41,558 nucleotides of DNA, from assembly GCA_023264995.1 (NCBI GenBank), contig JAHFUR010000037.1:1-41558 (forward strand), read 5' to 3'. The translations under genes and the position numbers were made by a program. Origin of the DNA: Acidimicrobiia bacterium (GTDB lineage: Bacteria > Actinomycetota > Acidimicrobiia > Acidimicrobiales > AC-14). How positions within the stretch are numbered: the first letter of the stretch is position 1; each line of letters begins with the position of its first letter. Below, one piece after another: positions 13,014 to 21,630 of this stretch. Under the pieces are notes generated by a model. The model ran no database searches, was not told where the DNA came from, and worked only from the letters and a program-made list of their open reading frames with translations.

Positions 13014-15983
13014 TCACCCGATGTTCAGGCAACGCCACTCCTCGACCCACTTGCCCAGCGCGTTGTTCCACGACAGCGCCCATTTCGAGATGCGTCCCGC
13101 CCCGGTCGCCACCACCGGCGCCACCGCACCGGCCCACATCACGTTCGTCCCCACCTGGCTGAGCACATGCCCGCCGGTGCCGTCCTGGAGCACCTCGATG
13201 ATGACCCGCTGGCTGTCTTCGGTGCCGGTGCCGACGGCCATCCCGACGTCGGCGGTCAGCGTGACCCGATGGACCTCGCCGGCTCCGGGGCTGACCGAGA
13301 CGCCAGCACCACTGGCGTAATCCGTGACGGTCGTGACGATCGGGCACGACGACTTCCACACCGGAGCGTTTCCCGACCCCCGGCCGAACGCCGCGTCCGG
13401 GTAGATGTTCCCGCGCCCGCCCAGCAGGGCCATGAACCCGCCGGGCCCGCCGGCCACTACGACCTTGAACCGGGGATACGCCTCCCCGGCGGCGAAGCCC
13501 TGGGACGATCCGTCCGACAGCGCCTCCCAGCCGGACGAGCCATCGAGACGGCGGGTGCGGTACCCCACGTCGGCGTTGCTGGTCAGCGCCCGGTGCTCAT
13601 AGGAGGCCAGGCCGCCGTTGGCCGGCGTCCCGCTGGCGCTGTCGCCGGTGATCGACATGCCTCGTGAACCGACGATCGTATTGGCCTTGCTGGTGGAGTC
13701 GTCCTGGAAACAGTCGGACCCGGGGCCGTAGTTGCCGTACCCGCCAATGACGGTGTTGCCGGCAGCGGTGCTCAGGAAGTGGAACAGCTGCACCGCCTCC
13801 AGCCGACAGCCGAGGAAGTCGTTGAAGCTCTCGGCGATCGAGACGGTTTCCTCGGTCGCGCCCCCCTCCAGGTTGATCCCGACGAACTGGTTGCCGTTGC
13901 CGGCTGCCGAGAGGTCGATGCCCCTCGTGCCGGTGTAGTCGCCCAGGCCGCTGTCGTGGCGCACCGCGCCGCCCTCACACAGGTTGCCGTTGGCGAACCC
14001 AAAGCCGACCCCATTGACGCCCGAGAACCGGATATTGCGGCGGTTGTTCTTGATCTGTCCCAGCCGCAGAGTGCAGTAGGCCGTGCCGGCGTCACCCGCC
14101 GCACCGTCGCCGCGAAGCTCAACGCCCGTCTCGAACTGAGCTACTTCGGCGAGGTCATACGTCGCATGTTCGCAGTTCTTGAGCCGTACGCCGATCGAGG
14201 TCGTGTCGGTCCCCGAGCCCCACTGCTGGGTGACCCGCACCAGGCGAACGCGGCTATGGCAGCCGGCCTGCTGCGAGTCGAACGTGAGGGCCACGCCCGT
14301 CGTCGTCGACGTCAGCCGACCTCGGCCGGCGCACCACAGGTCCACGGTGTCCGGCACGGTCACCGCCGTCGCTCCGAGGGCGATCGGTACGGCCACCCGC
14401 ACGAGCCCGCCACCGGCGCCCACCGCAGCGGTGATGGCGGAAGTCAGCTCCGCCACCGACTCGACGTTCCACCAGGGCTTCCCCTCGGTGATGACCATGC
14501 CCGCCCGCAGCGCCCCGATGGACGACCACCAGGTGTTCGTCGCCGTCTTGCGCAGCAGGAGCGACCCGCCCTCGCCCGGCGTCACCGTGTCGCCGGTGAT
14601 CGTCACGCCCCCGCCGGCCACGAGGGTCACAGCGCCGGCGCCGGCCTGGGCCACCTCGACCAGCGCTCCGATCGGGAAGGCCACCGAGGCGTTGGGCGGG
14701 ACGGTGACGTTCTTGGCGGTAGCGGCGTTGAGGTCGACGGACTTGCCGGCGTCGGCCAGCACCAGGGTGTAGTCGGTGGTCTGGGCGTTGGCCGGGCGCA
14801 GGTCGCCGAGGGCCCGGGCGACCAGCTCGGCGGCCAGGTTGGTGGTCAGGGTGGCGTCGGCCGCCCCACGGTTGGTGACCTCGGCGGCCAGCGCCGTGTC
14901 GATGATGCCCACGTCGGCATCGAGGCCGGCGAAGTCACCGGCCAGCACCGACTCGGCCGCCAGGGCACGGGACACCTCGGTGGCCAGGTTCGTGGTGAGG
15001 GTGGATACCGCCGCCGCCCGGGTGGTGGCCTCGGTGCTGACGGCGGTGGCACGCGCCGATGCTTCTGCTGCCACCGCAGCCACCCGGGCGGTCTCTTCGG
15101 CGTCGACGTCGGCCACCCGGGTGGTGACCTCGGTGGCCAGGTTGGTGGTCAGGGTGGCGTCGGCCGCCGCCCGGGTGCTGGCCTCGGTGCTGACGGCGGT
15201 CGCCCGGGCCGATGCCTCCGCTGCCACGGCCGCGATTCGGGCTGTCTCTTCGGCGTCGACGTCGGCGGCGCGGTTGCTGACCTCCGCCGCCAGGTTCGTG
15301 GTTAGGGTGGAGACCGCGGCGGCGCGGGTGGTGGCCTCGGCGGAGACCGCGGTGGCACGCGCCGACTCCTCGGCGTCGACGTCGGCGGCCCGGGCGACCA
15401 GCTCGGCGGCCAGGCCCGCTGTGAGGATGGCGTCGGCCGCCCCGCGGGTGGTGGCCTCGGTCGCCAGGTTGGTCGTCAGGGTCGACACCGCGGCCACCCG
15501 CGCCGCCTCCTCGGCGTCGACGTCGGCGGCCCGGTTGGTGACCTCGGTGGCCAGGTTCGTGGTGAGGGTGGAGACCGCCGCGGCTCGGGTGCTGGCCTCG
15601 GCGGCGACAGCGGCAATGCGGGCCGCCTCTTCGGCGTCGACGTCGGCGGCGCGGTTGGTGACCTCGGCGGCCAGGTTGGCGACGACCGCGGCCACAGCGG
15701 TGATCCGGGCGGCCTCCTCGGTGTTGACGTCGGCCGTCCGGTTGGTGACCTCGGCGGCCAGGTTGGCGGTGAGGGTGGCCAGGGCGCTCACCAGGCCGGC
15801 GATCTTGGACTGGGCGATGCCCGCCCCGGTGGCCACCTTGATGTCGGTGACCGACCCGTCGGCCGGGACCGGCCCCGTGAGGAGGCGCTGGATGAGGGTG
15901 TCGAGCAGGGCCATCGCGCCGGCCATGACGGACGCCTCGGAGTCGTCGTCGAGGCCCGCAGGCCCGTACTGGATCACCGACAT
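13014..15983 (-). CDS. Tail fibre/spike with Ala-rich coiled-coil stalk and beta-helix-like head
   Basis: 989 residues. The N-terminus starts with a Tyr-Gly-Pro-Ala-Gly motif, also found in the other large fibre (17427-20084), so it is probably the virion anchor. Residues about 60-390 are many repeats of about 20 residues (Thr-Asn-x-Ala-Ala-Asp-Val-Asp-Ala-Glu-Glu-x-Ala-Arg), a long trimeric coiled-coil stalk. A short beta domain follows, then a right-handed beta-helix-type region (about 510-760) and a C-terminal beta domain. RBS AAGGG precedes ATG 15983. It would bind, and possibly digest, surface glycans; catalytic residues cannot be named. Confidence 0.82.
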   Translation of the reverse strand: MSVIQYGPAGLDDDSEASVMAGAMALLDTLIQRLLTGPVPADGSVTDIKVATGAGIAQSKIAGLVSALATLTANLAAEVTNRTADVNTEEAARITAVAAVVANLAAEVTNRAADVDAEEAARIAAVAAEASTRAAAVSTLTTNLATEVTNRAADVDAEEAARVAAVSTLTTNLATEATTRGAADAILTAGLAAELVARAADVDAEESARATAVSAEATTRAAAVSTLTTNLAAEVSNRAADVDAEETARIAAVAAEASARATAVSTEASTRAAADATLTTNLATEVTTRVADVDAEETARVAAVAAEASARATAVSTEATTRAAAVSTLTTNLATEVSRALAAESVLAGDFAGLDADVGIIDTALAAEVTNRGAADATLTTNLAAELVARALGDLRPANAQTTDYTLVLADAGKSVDLNAATAKNVTVPPNASVAFPIGALVEVAQAGAGAVTLVAGGGVTITGDTVTPGEGGSLLLRKTATNTWWSSIGALRAGMVITEGKPWWNVESVAELTSAITAAVGAGGGLVRVAVPIALGATAVTVPDTVDLWCAGRGRLTSTTTGVALTFDSQQAGCHSRVRLVRVTQQWGSGTDTTSIGVRLKNCEHATYDLAEVAQFETGVELRGDGAAGDAGTAYCTLRLGQIKNNRRNIRFSGVNGVGFGFANGNLCEGGAVRHDSGLGDYTGTRGIDLSAAGNGNQFVGINLEGGATEETVSIAESFNDFLGCRLEAVQLFHFLSTAAGNTVIGGYGNYGPGSDCFQDDSTSKANTIVGSRGMSITGDSASGTPANGGLASYEHRALTSNADVGYRTRRLDGSSGWEALSDGSSQGFAAGEAYPRFKVVVAGGPGGFMALLGGRGNIYPDAAFGRGSGNAPVWKSSCPIVTTVTDYASGAGVSVSPGAGEVHRVTLTADVGMAVGTGTEDSQRVIIEVLQDGTGGHVLSQVGTNVMWAGAVAPVVATGAGRISKWALSWNNALGKWVEEWRCLNIG

Positions 15984-16058
15984 GGGTGCGCCCTTCTCAC
16001 GTGCCGGCCGTCGTGTCGAGCAGGCCGAGGAGGAGGCGGATGAGGGCCGAGCACTCGG

Positions 16059-16331
16059 TCACCCCACCAGCCCGTCGGCGTCCACCTTGGCGACAGCCGC
16101 GAGCCGAGCTGTCTCGGCGGCGACCTCGGCCTCGATCTGCTTCACGAGGTCGGTGACGAATCGGCGGAGCATCTGGCGGAGCACGTCCAGCGCCTCGGCA
16201 TTGGTCCACTGGTCGGGCGTCTTGCCGGCGGGGAGGAGCGACGCGGCGACGGTCTGCGGGCCGAACTTCTGCACCATCGTCTTGATGCGGGCGGTTGCAG
16301 CAGTCGGGATGTCGATACTGACGGCGGCCAT
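16059..16331 (-). CDS. Small fibre-cassette protein
   Basis: 90 residues from ATG 16331, which has a clear GGAG five bases upstream. Two helical parts: a central segment (Gln-Trp-Thr-Asn-Ala-Glu-Ala-Leu-Asp-Val-Leu) and a C-terminal amphipathic helix rich in Ala/Glu. The short gap to the next fibre gene (75 nt) and co-direction suggest a fibre assembly or attachment factor. No family recognised. Confidence 0.6.
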   Translation of the reverse strand: MAAVSIDIPTAATARIKTMVQKFGPQTVAASLLPAGKTPDQWTNAEALDVLRQMLRRFVTDLVKQIEAEVAAETARLAAVAKVDADGLVG

Positions 16332-16339
16332 GTGGTCTC

Positions 16340-17026
16340 CTATGCGGCCGCGTAGGCCGGAATAACCAGGGTGGTTCCCCCTGAGTCTTTGACTTGCAGG
16401 AACTTGGTCGGGGTGATTGGTAGGGCAGAGGCGCCGCCGGCGGCGCCGACTGTCGTCTGCTCCTTGCCGGCGATCCACTTGGGGAAGCCGTTGGCGTCGA
16501 TGGAAAAGAGGATCGCGGCGGCGCTGTCCTGCCAGTTTTGGAGGTTACCTGTCTGCGATGCCTTGCCGCGCACCGTCAATGGGACCGCAGCGGCGTTTGC
16601 CCCGACCACCTGAGAGTTGAGTCGTATCTGTGCTTGCGGCGATATGACCAGGTCGCCAGTGCTCGCCTCTCGCTGTATGGTCCCATTGCCAGAAAACGAA
16701 AGGATGCCGAACAAGGACAGTTGGTCGGCAGTGACCTCTAGTCGCTCGTCTGCCCCAGCAACTACAACGTTCGGAACGATAGTCAGCCGGGTCGGAACGA
16801 TAGTGCCGTTGCCGAACGCCATGGAGCCGTTGGCAGCAACAGTGAACCTGGGGAACTTGTCCCCCAACACCCGACTCTGCGAGATCGAGTCTGTTGGTGC
16901 TCTGGCGGTGATATCGAAGGCCACTTCGCCAGTACCGGGGTCGATGCGGAAGCCCCGAAACGCCGCCTTTTCCTGACCAGCCAACGACGAGGCGGCGGAC
17001 GCGATCACCCCGTTGAGGATGGTCAC
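16340..17026 (-). CDS. Beta-structured virion appendage protein
   Basis: 228 residues from GTG 17026, whose GTGA overlaps the previous stop. It contains beta-strand repeats with Gly-Asn-Gly-Thr-Ile turns, like the stalk of phage tail fibres and spikes, and ends with a short hydrophobic Ala-rich tail. Base composition is slightly more AT-rich than its neighbours. Its place between fibre genes makes a receptor-binding role likely. Confidence 0.62.
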   Translation of the reverse strand: MTILNGVIASAASSLAGQEKAAFRGFRIDPGTGEVAFDITARAPTDSISQSRVLGDKFPRFTVAANGSMAFGNGTIVPTRLTIVPNVVVAGADERLEVTADQLSLFGILSFSGNGTIQREASTGDLVISPQAQIRLNSQVVGANAAAVPLTVRGKASQTGNLQNWQDSAAAILFSIDANGFPKWIAGKEQTTVGAAGGASALPITPTKFLQVKDSGGTTLVIPAYAAA

Positions 17027-17418
17027 AGATCGGCCCCGAGGGCGAACACGTTGACGACGCCGGATGTTGGAGCGACAGTGATGGCAGCGGCCAGCTTCCA
17101 CGACGCGGAGGGGAGTACCAGGTTGTCGTACAAACGGCGCTGACGATCGCCGACCACTGTGGTCGACGACGTGGCGGGGTTGTTCGGGTCAACCTCATCG
17201 AACAGGCGATACGCCGTGCCGTCGTACAGGTAGATGGTGTAGGTGCAGTCGGCCGGGTCGACGGTGGCCTGAAACACCACCTCGATGATCTTCGTGCCCC
17301 CTGCCGCACCAGTGAGAATGTCGACGATGGTGCCGGTGCCGTCCCGGTTGGTGTTAGCCGTGCTGATGGAACCGAACCCGAGGCGGGGGGCGGTGGCAAA
17401 GGCGGGGGTGGTGGCCAT
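17023..17418 (-). CDS. Fibre-cassette structural protein
   Basis: 131 residues from ATG 17418, preceded by GGAG in GGAGACATC. Beta-rich, with Asp-Cys-Thr-Tyr-Thr-Ile-Tyr-Leu-Tyr-Asp-Gly and a C-terminal hydrophobic strand, a pattern seen in small virion appendage proteins. Coupled to the next gene by a four-base overlap. Probably a head or tail decoration, or a fibre-associated protein; exact role unknown. Confidence 0.6.
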   Translation of the reverse strand: MATTPAFATAPRLGFGSISTANTNRDGTGTIVDILTGAAGGTKIIEVVFQATVDPADCTYTIYLYDGTAYRLFDEVDPNNPATSSTTVVGDRQRRLYDNLVLPSASWKLAAAITVAPTSGVVNVFALGADL

Positions 17419-17426
17419 GATGTCTC

Positions 17427-20084
17427 CTATCGCAGGGCGGTCAGGAAGAGATAGGAACTGGCAGGGCTGGCAGCGGCGGACACGAAGGCGGTGGTGGCGA
17501 GCTGCGTCGTGCTGGTACCGGGGGCGGCGGTGGGCGCAGTCGGCGTACCAGTGAAGGCGGGCGAGGCCAGGTTGGCGAAGCGCAGATCGAGCTGCGACAG
17601 GGGGATGTCGTCTGCGATGATCGTCCAGACGGCAGAGGACGAGTCGTACTGCATGAGCATCGCCTGAGCCGCCAACGGCAACGTGGCCGATGCGCTCCCG
17701 CCGGCGCGGTTGAACACGTCCGACCCGCCGCAGGCGATGGTGACGGCGTTCGTGCCGCCCTGGATGATGTGCTTGCAACAGATGAGCGAGCGGTTGGCCG
17801 GGGCGGTCGGCAGCGTGACGGTCACGGCGCCGGCCGTCGTGTCGACGGGGACGAGGTCACCGGCGGCGGCCGAGTAGTTGCCCGTCTTGACCGCCGTGCG
17901 GGTGAGGGCGCCCATCTTGAGCGCCAGCGCGTCGAACACCGCGTTCTGGCTCGGAGCCACAGTGGTCACGCCGTCGGCGATGGCGTCGGTCACCTTGGCA
18001 TCGGCCGCGGCAGCGACGAACGCAGTGGTGGCGATGGACGTGTCGCTGTCACCCGGCGAGGCGGTCGGGGCGGTCGGGTTGCCGGTCAGTGCGGGGGAGG
18101 CGAGCGGCGCCGTGAGGGCGAGGGCGTCGAACACCGCGTTTTGCGACGGGGCGACCGTGGTCACGCCGTCGACGATGGCGTCGGCCACGCTGCCGCCGCC
18201 GCTCGCTATCCAGCCGACGCCGGAGACGAACACCGAGAAGTGCTCGGTGCCGTCGCTCCAGCGGACGATGCGCCCGGTGTGCTTGGAGCCGGTGACGCCG
18301 TTCCAGTCGCCGGCCGAAGCCGGGTTGCTCGCGCCGTTGTCGCCCATCCCGTTGACCACGGCGCGGGTGGTCCAGGTGCCGAGGTTGGCAATGGTGCCGC
18401 CACCAAGGTGGTTGTCCTCCAGGACCGGGTCGACGCAGGCTTGCCCACCCTCGAAAAAGATCGGCGACGTGGCGATGTTGGCGAAGGTGTTTCCCCGGAC
18501 CACGAGGTCGTTCGACCCATACAGGTAGAGGCCGCGATAGCTGGTGTCGAAAGAGTTGCCGTCGATTTGGGTGTCGTTGCAGCGGTCGACGCTGACTCCC
18601 GCCCCGCCGACGTTGCCACCCCGCAGGATGTTTCCGGTGATGGTGTTGCGGTGGGTGCCTTGGGTCAGCTCGATGCCATTGTTGAGGACGTCGATGATGT
18701 TGCCGACGATGATGTTCTGCGTCCCGAAGCTGATGAGGATGCCCCGAGACGTCTGGTTCCGCAGGATGTTGAGGGCGATGGTGCAGTTGCGCGCCGCCCC
18801 GACCTCGATCCCTGTTGCCCCGCCGGTGATCGTGTTGCCAAAGATGGTATTGAACGGGCTCAGGCCGTCGAGCGACGCCACACCCAGCGCGCAGTTGCGG
18901 ATCGTGTTCCCGCTGACCAGCGTGTTCTCGATCGTGTTGGAGTAGTGGACGCCTTCGTTGGGGCATCCGTCGATGATGTTGAAGGCGATCCGGCCACCGT
19001 CGAGGCCGGTCCCGAGATGCACGCCGTGCTGCTTCGTCGTGAGGATCGTGTTGTGGTGGAAGTGGTTGTCGGCGACCGTCTTCGTCGTGCCGTTCCACGC
19101 GCGGTCGTTCCCCTGGTCCGAGTAGGCATCACTGGCGGCATTGAGCAAGCGGCAGTCGTGGGTGTTGAACCGCTTCGCACCGATGAGGGAGATGGTCGAC
19201 CCCTCGAAGGAACCGAGGATGTCGGCCGAGTTGGCCTGCCCGTCGAAGATGAGGTGGTCGATCTCGGCGTCGGTGGCACCGGTGGCGTTGCGGACCAGGG
19301 GGAAGGTGGTCACCAGCTTGGCCGCACGGTTGGTCTGGTATGCGGCCCACGCCGGGGTGTCGATGGTGATGACCGATCCGACCTTGGCCGTCACCACGCC
19401 GATGGTGACGTTGCCGTTGTTGCCGTCGTTGGTGGTGTCCCAGATGGTCACACCGTCACCGACCGACACGATGGTCGGGTCGGTCACCGTGCAGGAGGTC
19501 TGGCCCGCGGTCATGTTGGCCGTGAGCAGCGTCGCCACCGCCGCCGGCTTCTGGACCTTCGCTCCCCGCTCGCCAGTCAACCGGACGCCGGTGGGCACCA
19601 CGATGGGGGCACGGACCGTGTGCGTACCGCTCAGAGTCGTCGTGCCGCCGGCGTTCAGCGACGCCTGGATGGCGGCGAGGTTGTTGGTCGCCCCGAGCCC
19701 GATGATCTTGTGCAGCGAGGTGGTGGCCTCGGCCGTGATGGCCGCTGCGTTGGCTGCGTCCCCGCTCGTGCGTGCGGTCGACTCTGCGCTGTCGGCGCTG
19801 GTGCGGGCCGTGGTCTCGGCGCTGATGGCCGCCGTGTTCGTGGCCACGTTCGTCGTGAGCGTGGTGTCTGCCGCGGCCCGAGCCGTCGCCTCCGACGTCA
19901 GCGCCGACTGCTCGGCCAGGCCGGTGACGGCCCCGGTGCGCCCGTTGACCGAGTCGACCGCCCCGCCGCCGCCCGGGCTGGAGGCGAGGGCGGCGATGAG
20001 GTTGTCGATCAGGAGCGACAGCGTGGCGATCATGCGGTTCAGGGCGACGTTGACCCCGCCCGGTCCGTAGCGGGTGACGGCCAC
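17427..20084 (-). CDS. Large tail spike with parallel beta-helix and tail-fibre repeats
   Basis: 885 residues. GTG 20084 overlaps the HNH stop (TAGTG). The N-terminus has Tyr-Gly-Pro-Gly-Gly, shared with the 989-residue fibre, then an Ala-rich coiled-coil stalk (about 60-125). Residues about 140-560 are a right-handed beta-helix of PbH1/pectate-lyase type, with repeated Asn-x-Ile-x-Gly-Asn-x-Ile rungs. The C-terminus carries two copies of a Val-Ala-Pro-Ser-Gln-Asn-Ala-Val-Phe-Asp motif and two Ser-Pro-Ala-(Phe/Leu)-Thr-Gly-x-Pro-Thr-Ala-Pro-Thr-Ala units typical of fibre tips. Likely a glycan-binding or depolymerising spike; no catalytic pair can be assigned. Confidence 0.85.
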   Translation of the reverse strand: MAVTRYGPGGVNVALNRMIATLSLLIDNLIAALASSPGGGGAVDSVNGRTGAVTGLAEQSALTSEATARAAADTTLTTNVATNTAAISAETTARTSADSAESTARTSGDAANAAAITAEATTSLHKIIGLGATNNLAAIQASLNAGGTTTLSGTHTVRAPIVVPTGVRLTGERGAKVQKPAAVATLLTANMTAGQTSCTVTDPTIVSVGDGVTIWDTTNDGNNGNVTIGVVTAKVGSVITIDTPAWAAYQTNRAAKLVTTFPLVRNATGATDAEIDHLIFDGQANSADILGSFEGSTISLIGAKRFNTHDCRLLNAASDAYSDQGNDRAWNGTTKTVADNHFHHNTILTTKQHGVHLGTGLDGGRIAFNIIDGCPNEGVHYSNTIENTLVSGNTIRNCALGVASLDGLSPFNTIFGNTITGGATGIEVGAARNCTIALNILRNQTSRGILISFGTQNIIVGNIIDVLNNGIELTQGTHRNTITGNILRGGNVGGAGVSVDRCNDTQIDGNSFDTSYRGLYLYGSNDLVVRGNTFANIATSPIFFEGGQACVDPVLEDNHLGGGTIANLGTWTTRAVVNGMGDNGASNPASAGDWNGVTGSKHTGRIVRWSDGTEHFSVFVSGVGWIASGGGSVADAIVDGVTTVAPSQNAVFDALALTAPLASPALTGNPTAPTASPGDSDTSIATTAFVAAAADAKVTDAIADGVTTVAPSQNAVFDALALKMGALTRTAVKTGNYSAAAGDLVPVDTTAGAVTVTLPTAPANRSLICCKHIIQGGTNAVTIACGGSDVFNRAGGSASATLPLAAQAMLMQYDSSSAVWTIIADDIPLSQLDLRFANLASPAFTGTPTAPTAAPGTSTTQLATTAFVSAAASPASSYLFLTALR

Positions 20085-20683
20085 TAGAGCGACCTCCTGG
20101 CCCGCTCGCGCCTGCAGGTGCGACAGGACCGCCTGCCGGCGTTGAGGTAGGTGTTCTCGTCGTCGTACAGATGGCCGGCGGGGCAGTGGGTGCGTTGGGC
20201 CATCGGAATCGGGTCGGTGTAGCCGGCCCGAGCTCGGTCCCGATCCCGCCCGCAGGCGCGACATTCCCGCCGGCCGTGTCCGTCCGTCCGGTAGTAGGTG
20301 TTCTCGGCTGTGAAGGGGTGACCGTTCTCGCAGTGCGTGGCGATCGCACGCTCGGCCGCCGGCCCCCGACCCGCGAGCGAGTTCGCCCGGTGGGTCACCG
20401 CCTCGAGGTGCGCTGGGTTGCAGCACCGCCGATGGCGGCACGGGCCACCAGGACAGGACCGGTCGCGATTGTGGCAGGCGTGATCGAGGGGTAGCGAACG
20501 GCCACCGGGGAAGGACGGGAGCGACCCGTGGGTTAGCACGTAGGCCACCCGATGAGCGAGCTGGACTCGGCCCTCCCAGAAGCACTGGCCGTACCCGGTG
20601 TCCTTGACCGACAGCTTCCACGGCCAACAGGCATCAGGGCCTCCCGATCGGTCGACACGTGCCCAGAACCCGTTGGCGTCCAT
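20084..20683 (-). CDS. HNH endonuclease with two C-terminal zinc-ribbon repeats
   Basis: 199 residues from ATG 20683. The HNH core shows Leu-Asp-His-Ala-Cys (His68), a Cys-rich zinc site, and Cys-Cys-Asn-Pro-Ala-His-Leu (Asn89, His92), typical of free-standing phage homing endonucleases. The N-terminal Cys-Trp-Pro-Trp ... Ala-His-Arg-Val-Ala segment is the usual partner. Two repeats of the form Cys-x2-Gly-His-x6-Asn-Thr-Tyr-x6-10-Arg-x-Cys-x2-Cys follow and probably bind DNA. It overlaps the end of a head-tail connector gene by 50 bp and lies at the edge of the fibre cassette, as if it inserted there. Confidence 0.88.
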   Translation of the reverse strand: MDANGFWARVDRSGGPDACWPWKLSVKDTGYGQCFWEGRVQLAHRVAYVLTHGSLPSFPGGRSLPLDHACHNRDRSCPGGPCRHRRCCNPAHLEAVTHRANSLAGRGPAAERAIATHCENGHPFTAENTYYRTDGHGRRECRACGRDRDRARAGYTDPIPMAQRTHCPAGHLYDDENTYLNAGRRSCRTCRRERARRSL

Positions 20684-21215
20684 ACCCCAGGGTACTACCA
20701 ATAGCTCCCAGGGGGTGGTGGTGCCACGCCTCCCATGGCGTGGTCGCCAGCCCGAGGGCCACGGTGGCGGGGAAGGCGGCCGAGGCCATGGGCCGGCCGC
20801 CGGGGTCGGTGCCGGCGTCGAGGTCTCTCACGGCCGCGGCCAGGGCGGCCAGGGCGGCCCGGTAGCGGCGCTCCAGCACCGCGGCGGCAGAGTCGGCGCC
20901 GGCCTGGAGATCAGGAAAAAACTGCGACTCGACCAGGGCGGCCGCCCCCAGGGCCACCACGTGGCCGGCGGGGGACTCGCCGATGGTGCCGTTGGCGGGG
21001 ACGACGCACAAAGCCTCGGGCATGGCCCCGACCACGGCGAGGACCTCGGACTGCACGCCCCGCACCAGGCCCTGGACCTGGGCGCCGCTGGGCACGGTGG
21101 CGCCGTCGTCGGTGAAGGTGCCCTGGGCGTCGCCGTCGCGGTCGCCGGTGCGCTGGGGGACGAGGTTCGCTATGTCCTGCACAGCCGGCTGCCACGCCTC
21201 GAGCGAGGCCGTCAT
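20634..21215 (-). CDS. Head-tail connector protein
   Basis: 193 residues. The N-terminal Trp-Gln-Pro-Ala-Val-Gln-Asp-Ile-Ala-Asn-Leu-Val-Pro-Gln-Arg-Thr segment, followed by a four-helix pattern, matches adaptor proteins of the gp6/gp15 group that dock under the portal. It follows the capsid gene as expected. Its last 30 or so residues (Gly/His/Arg-rich) overlap the HNH gene, so the original C-terminus may have been replaced when that gene arrived. Confidence 0.78.
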   Translation of the reverse strand: MTASLEAWQPAVQDIANLVPQRTGDRDGDAQGTFTDDGATVPSGAQVQGLVRGVQSEVLAVVGAMPEALCVVPANGTIGESPAGHVVALGAAALVESQFFPDLQAGADSAAAVLERRYRAALAALAAAVRDLDAGTDPGGRPMASAAFPATVALGLATTPWEAWHHHPLGAIGSTLGYGRQRVLGTCRPIGRP

Positions 21216-21224
21216 GGTGCCCCT

Positions 21225-21629
21225 CTACGCCGAGGGCGGCGCGGCGGCCTTCTTGGCCGGCCCGCCGGCCTTCTTGGCACCGGAGCCGTCGTCGGTGGCC
21301 AGCGTCGGCACGTCGTCGGGGATGTCGCCGGCGCCCAGGGCGGCGAGCTGCTCGTTCAGCTGGCGGATGCGGGCCTGGCGGGCGGCCTCGGCCGCGGACA
21401 GCTCCGAGTCGTGGTCGACGTCGACCAGCGCCGGCTCCACCGCCCGCACGGTGGTGGTGCCGAAGGGGTAGTCGTGGTTGACCAGCAGGGCCCGGCCCCG
21501 CTTCTCCTGGGCGTCGTCGATGTCGATGATGTCGCCCCGGTAGGCGGCCTTGGCCAGCGGCGGCTGGCCCGCCTCCTCGTTGGGCACCTTGTACACGAAC
21601 AGGTCGGTGTTCACCTTGACGGTTCCCAT
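21225..21629 (-). CDS. Small capsid-associated protein
   Basis: 134 residues. The N-terminus is a beta-rich domain with several Asp/Tyr, the middle is a helix rich in Ala/Gln/Arg, and the tail is Lys/Ala/Pro-rich. It lies one base from the major capsid gene. Such a gene after the capsid often encodes a minor head or decoration protein; the Lys/Ala tail could contact DNA. No family firmly recognised. Confidence 0.6.
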   Translation of the reverse strand: MGTVKVNTDLFVYKVPNEEAGQPPLAKAAYRGDIIDIDDAQEKRGRALLVNHDYPFGTTTVRAVEPALVDVDHDSELSAAEAARQARIRQLNEQLAALGAGDIPDDVPTLATDDGSGAKKAGGPAKKAAAPPSA

Positions 21630-21630
21630 G

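Noticed and set aside
14800-15800. Regular repeats resembling a CRISPR array
   Set aside because: They are in-frame coding repeats of an Ala-rich coiled-coil stalk, without unique spacers or cas genes.
13014-20701. Diversity-generating retroelement for the spike genes
   Set aside because: No reverse transcriptase gene and no template/variable repeat pair were seen.
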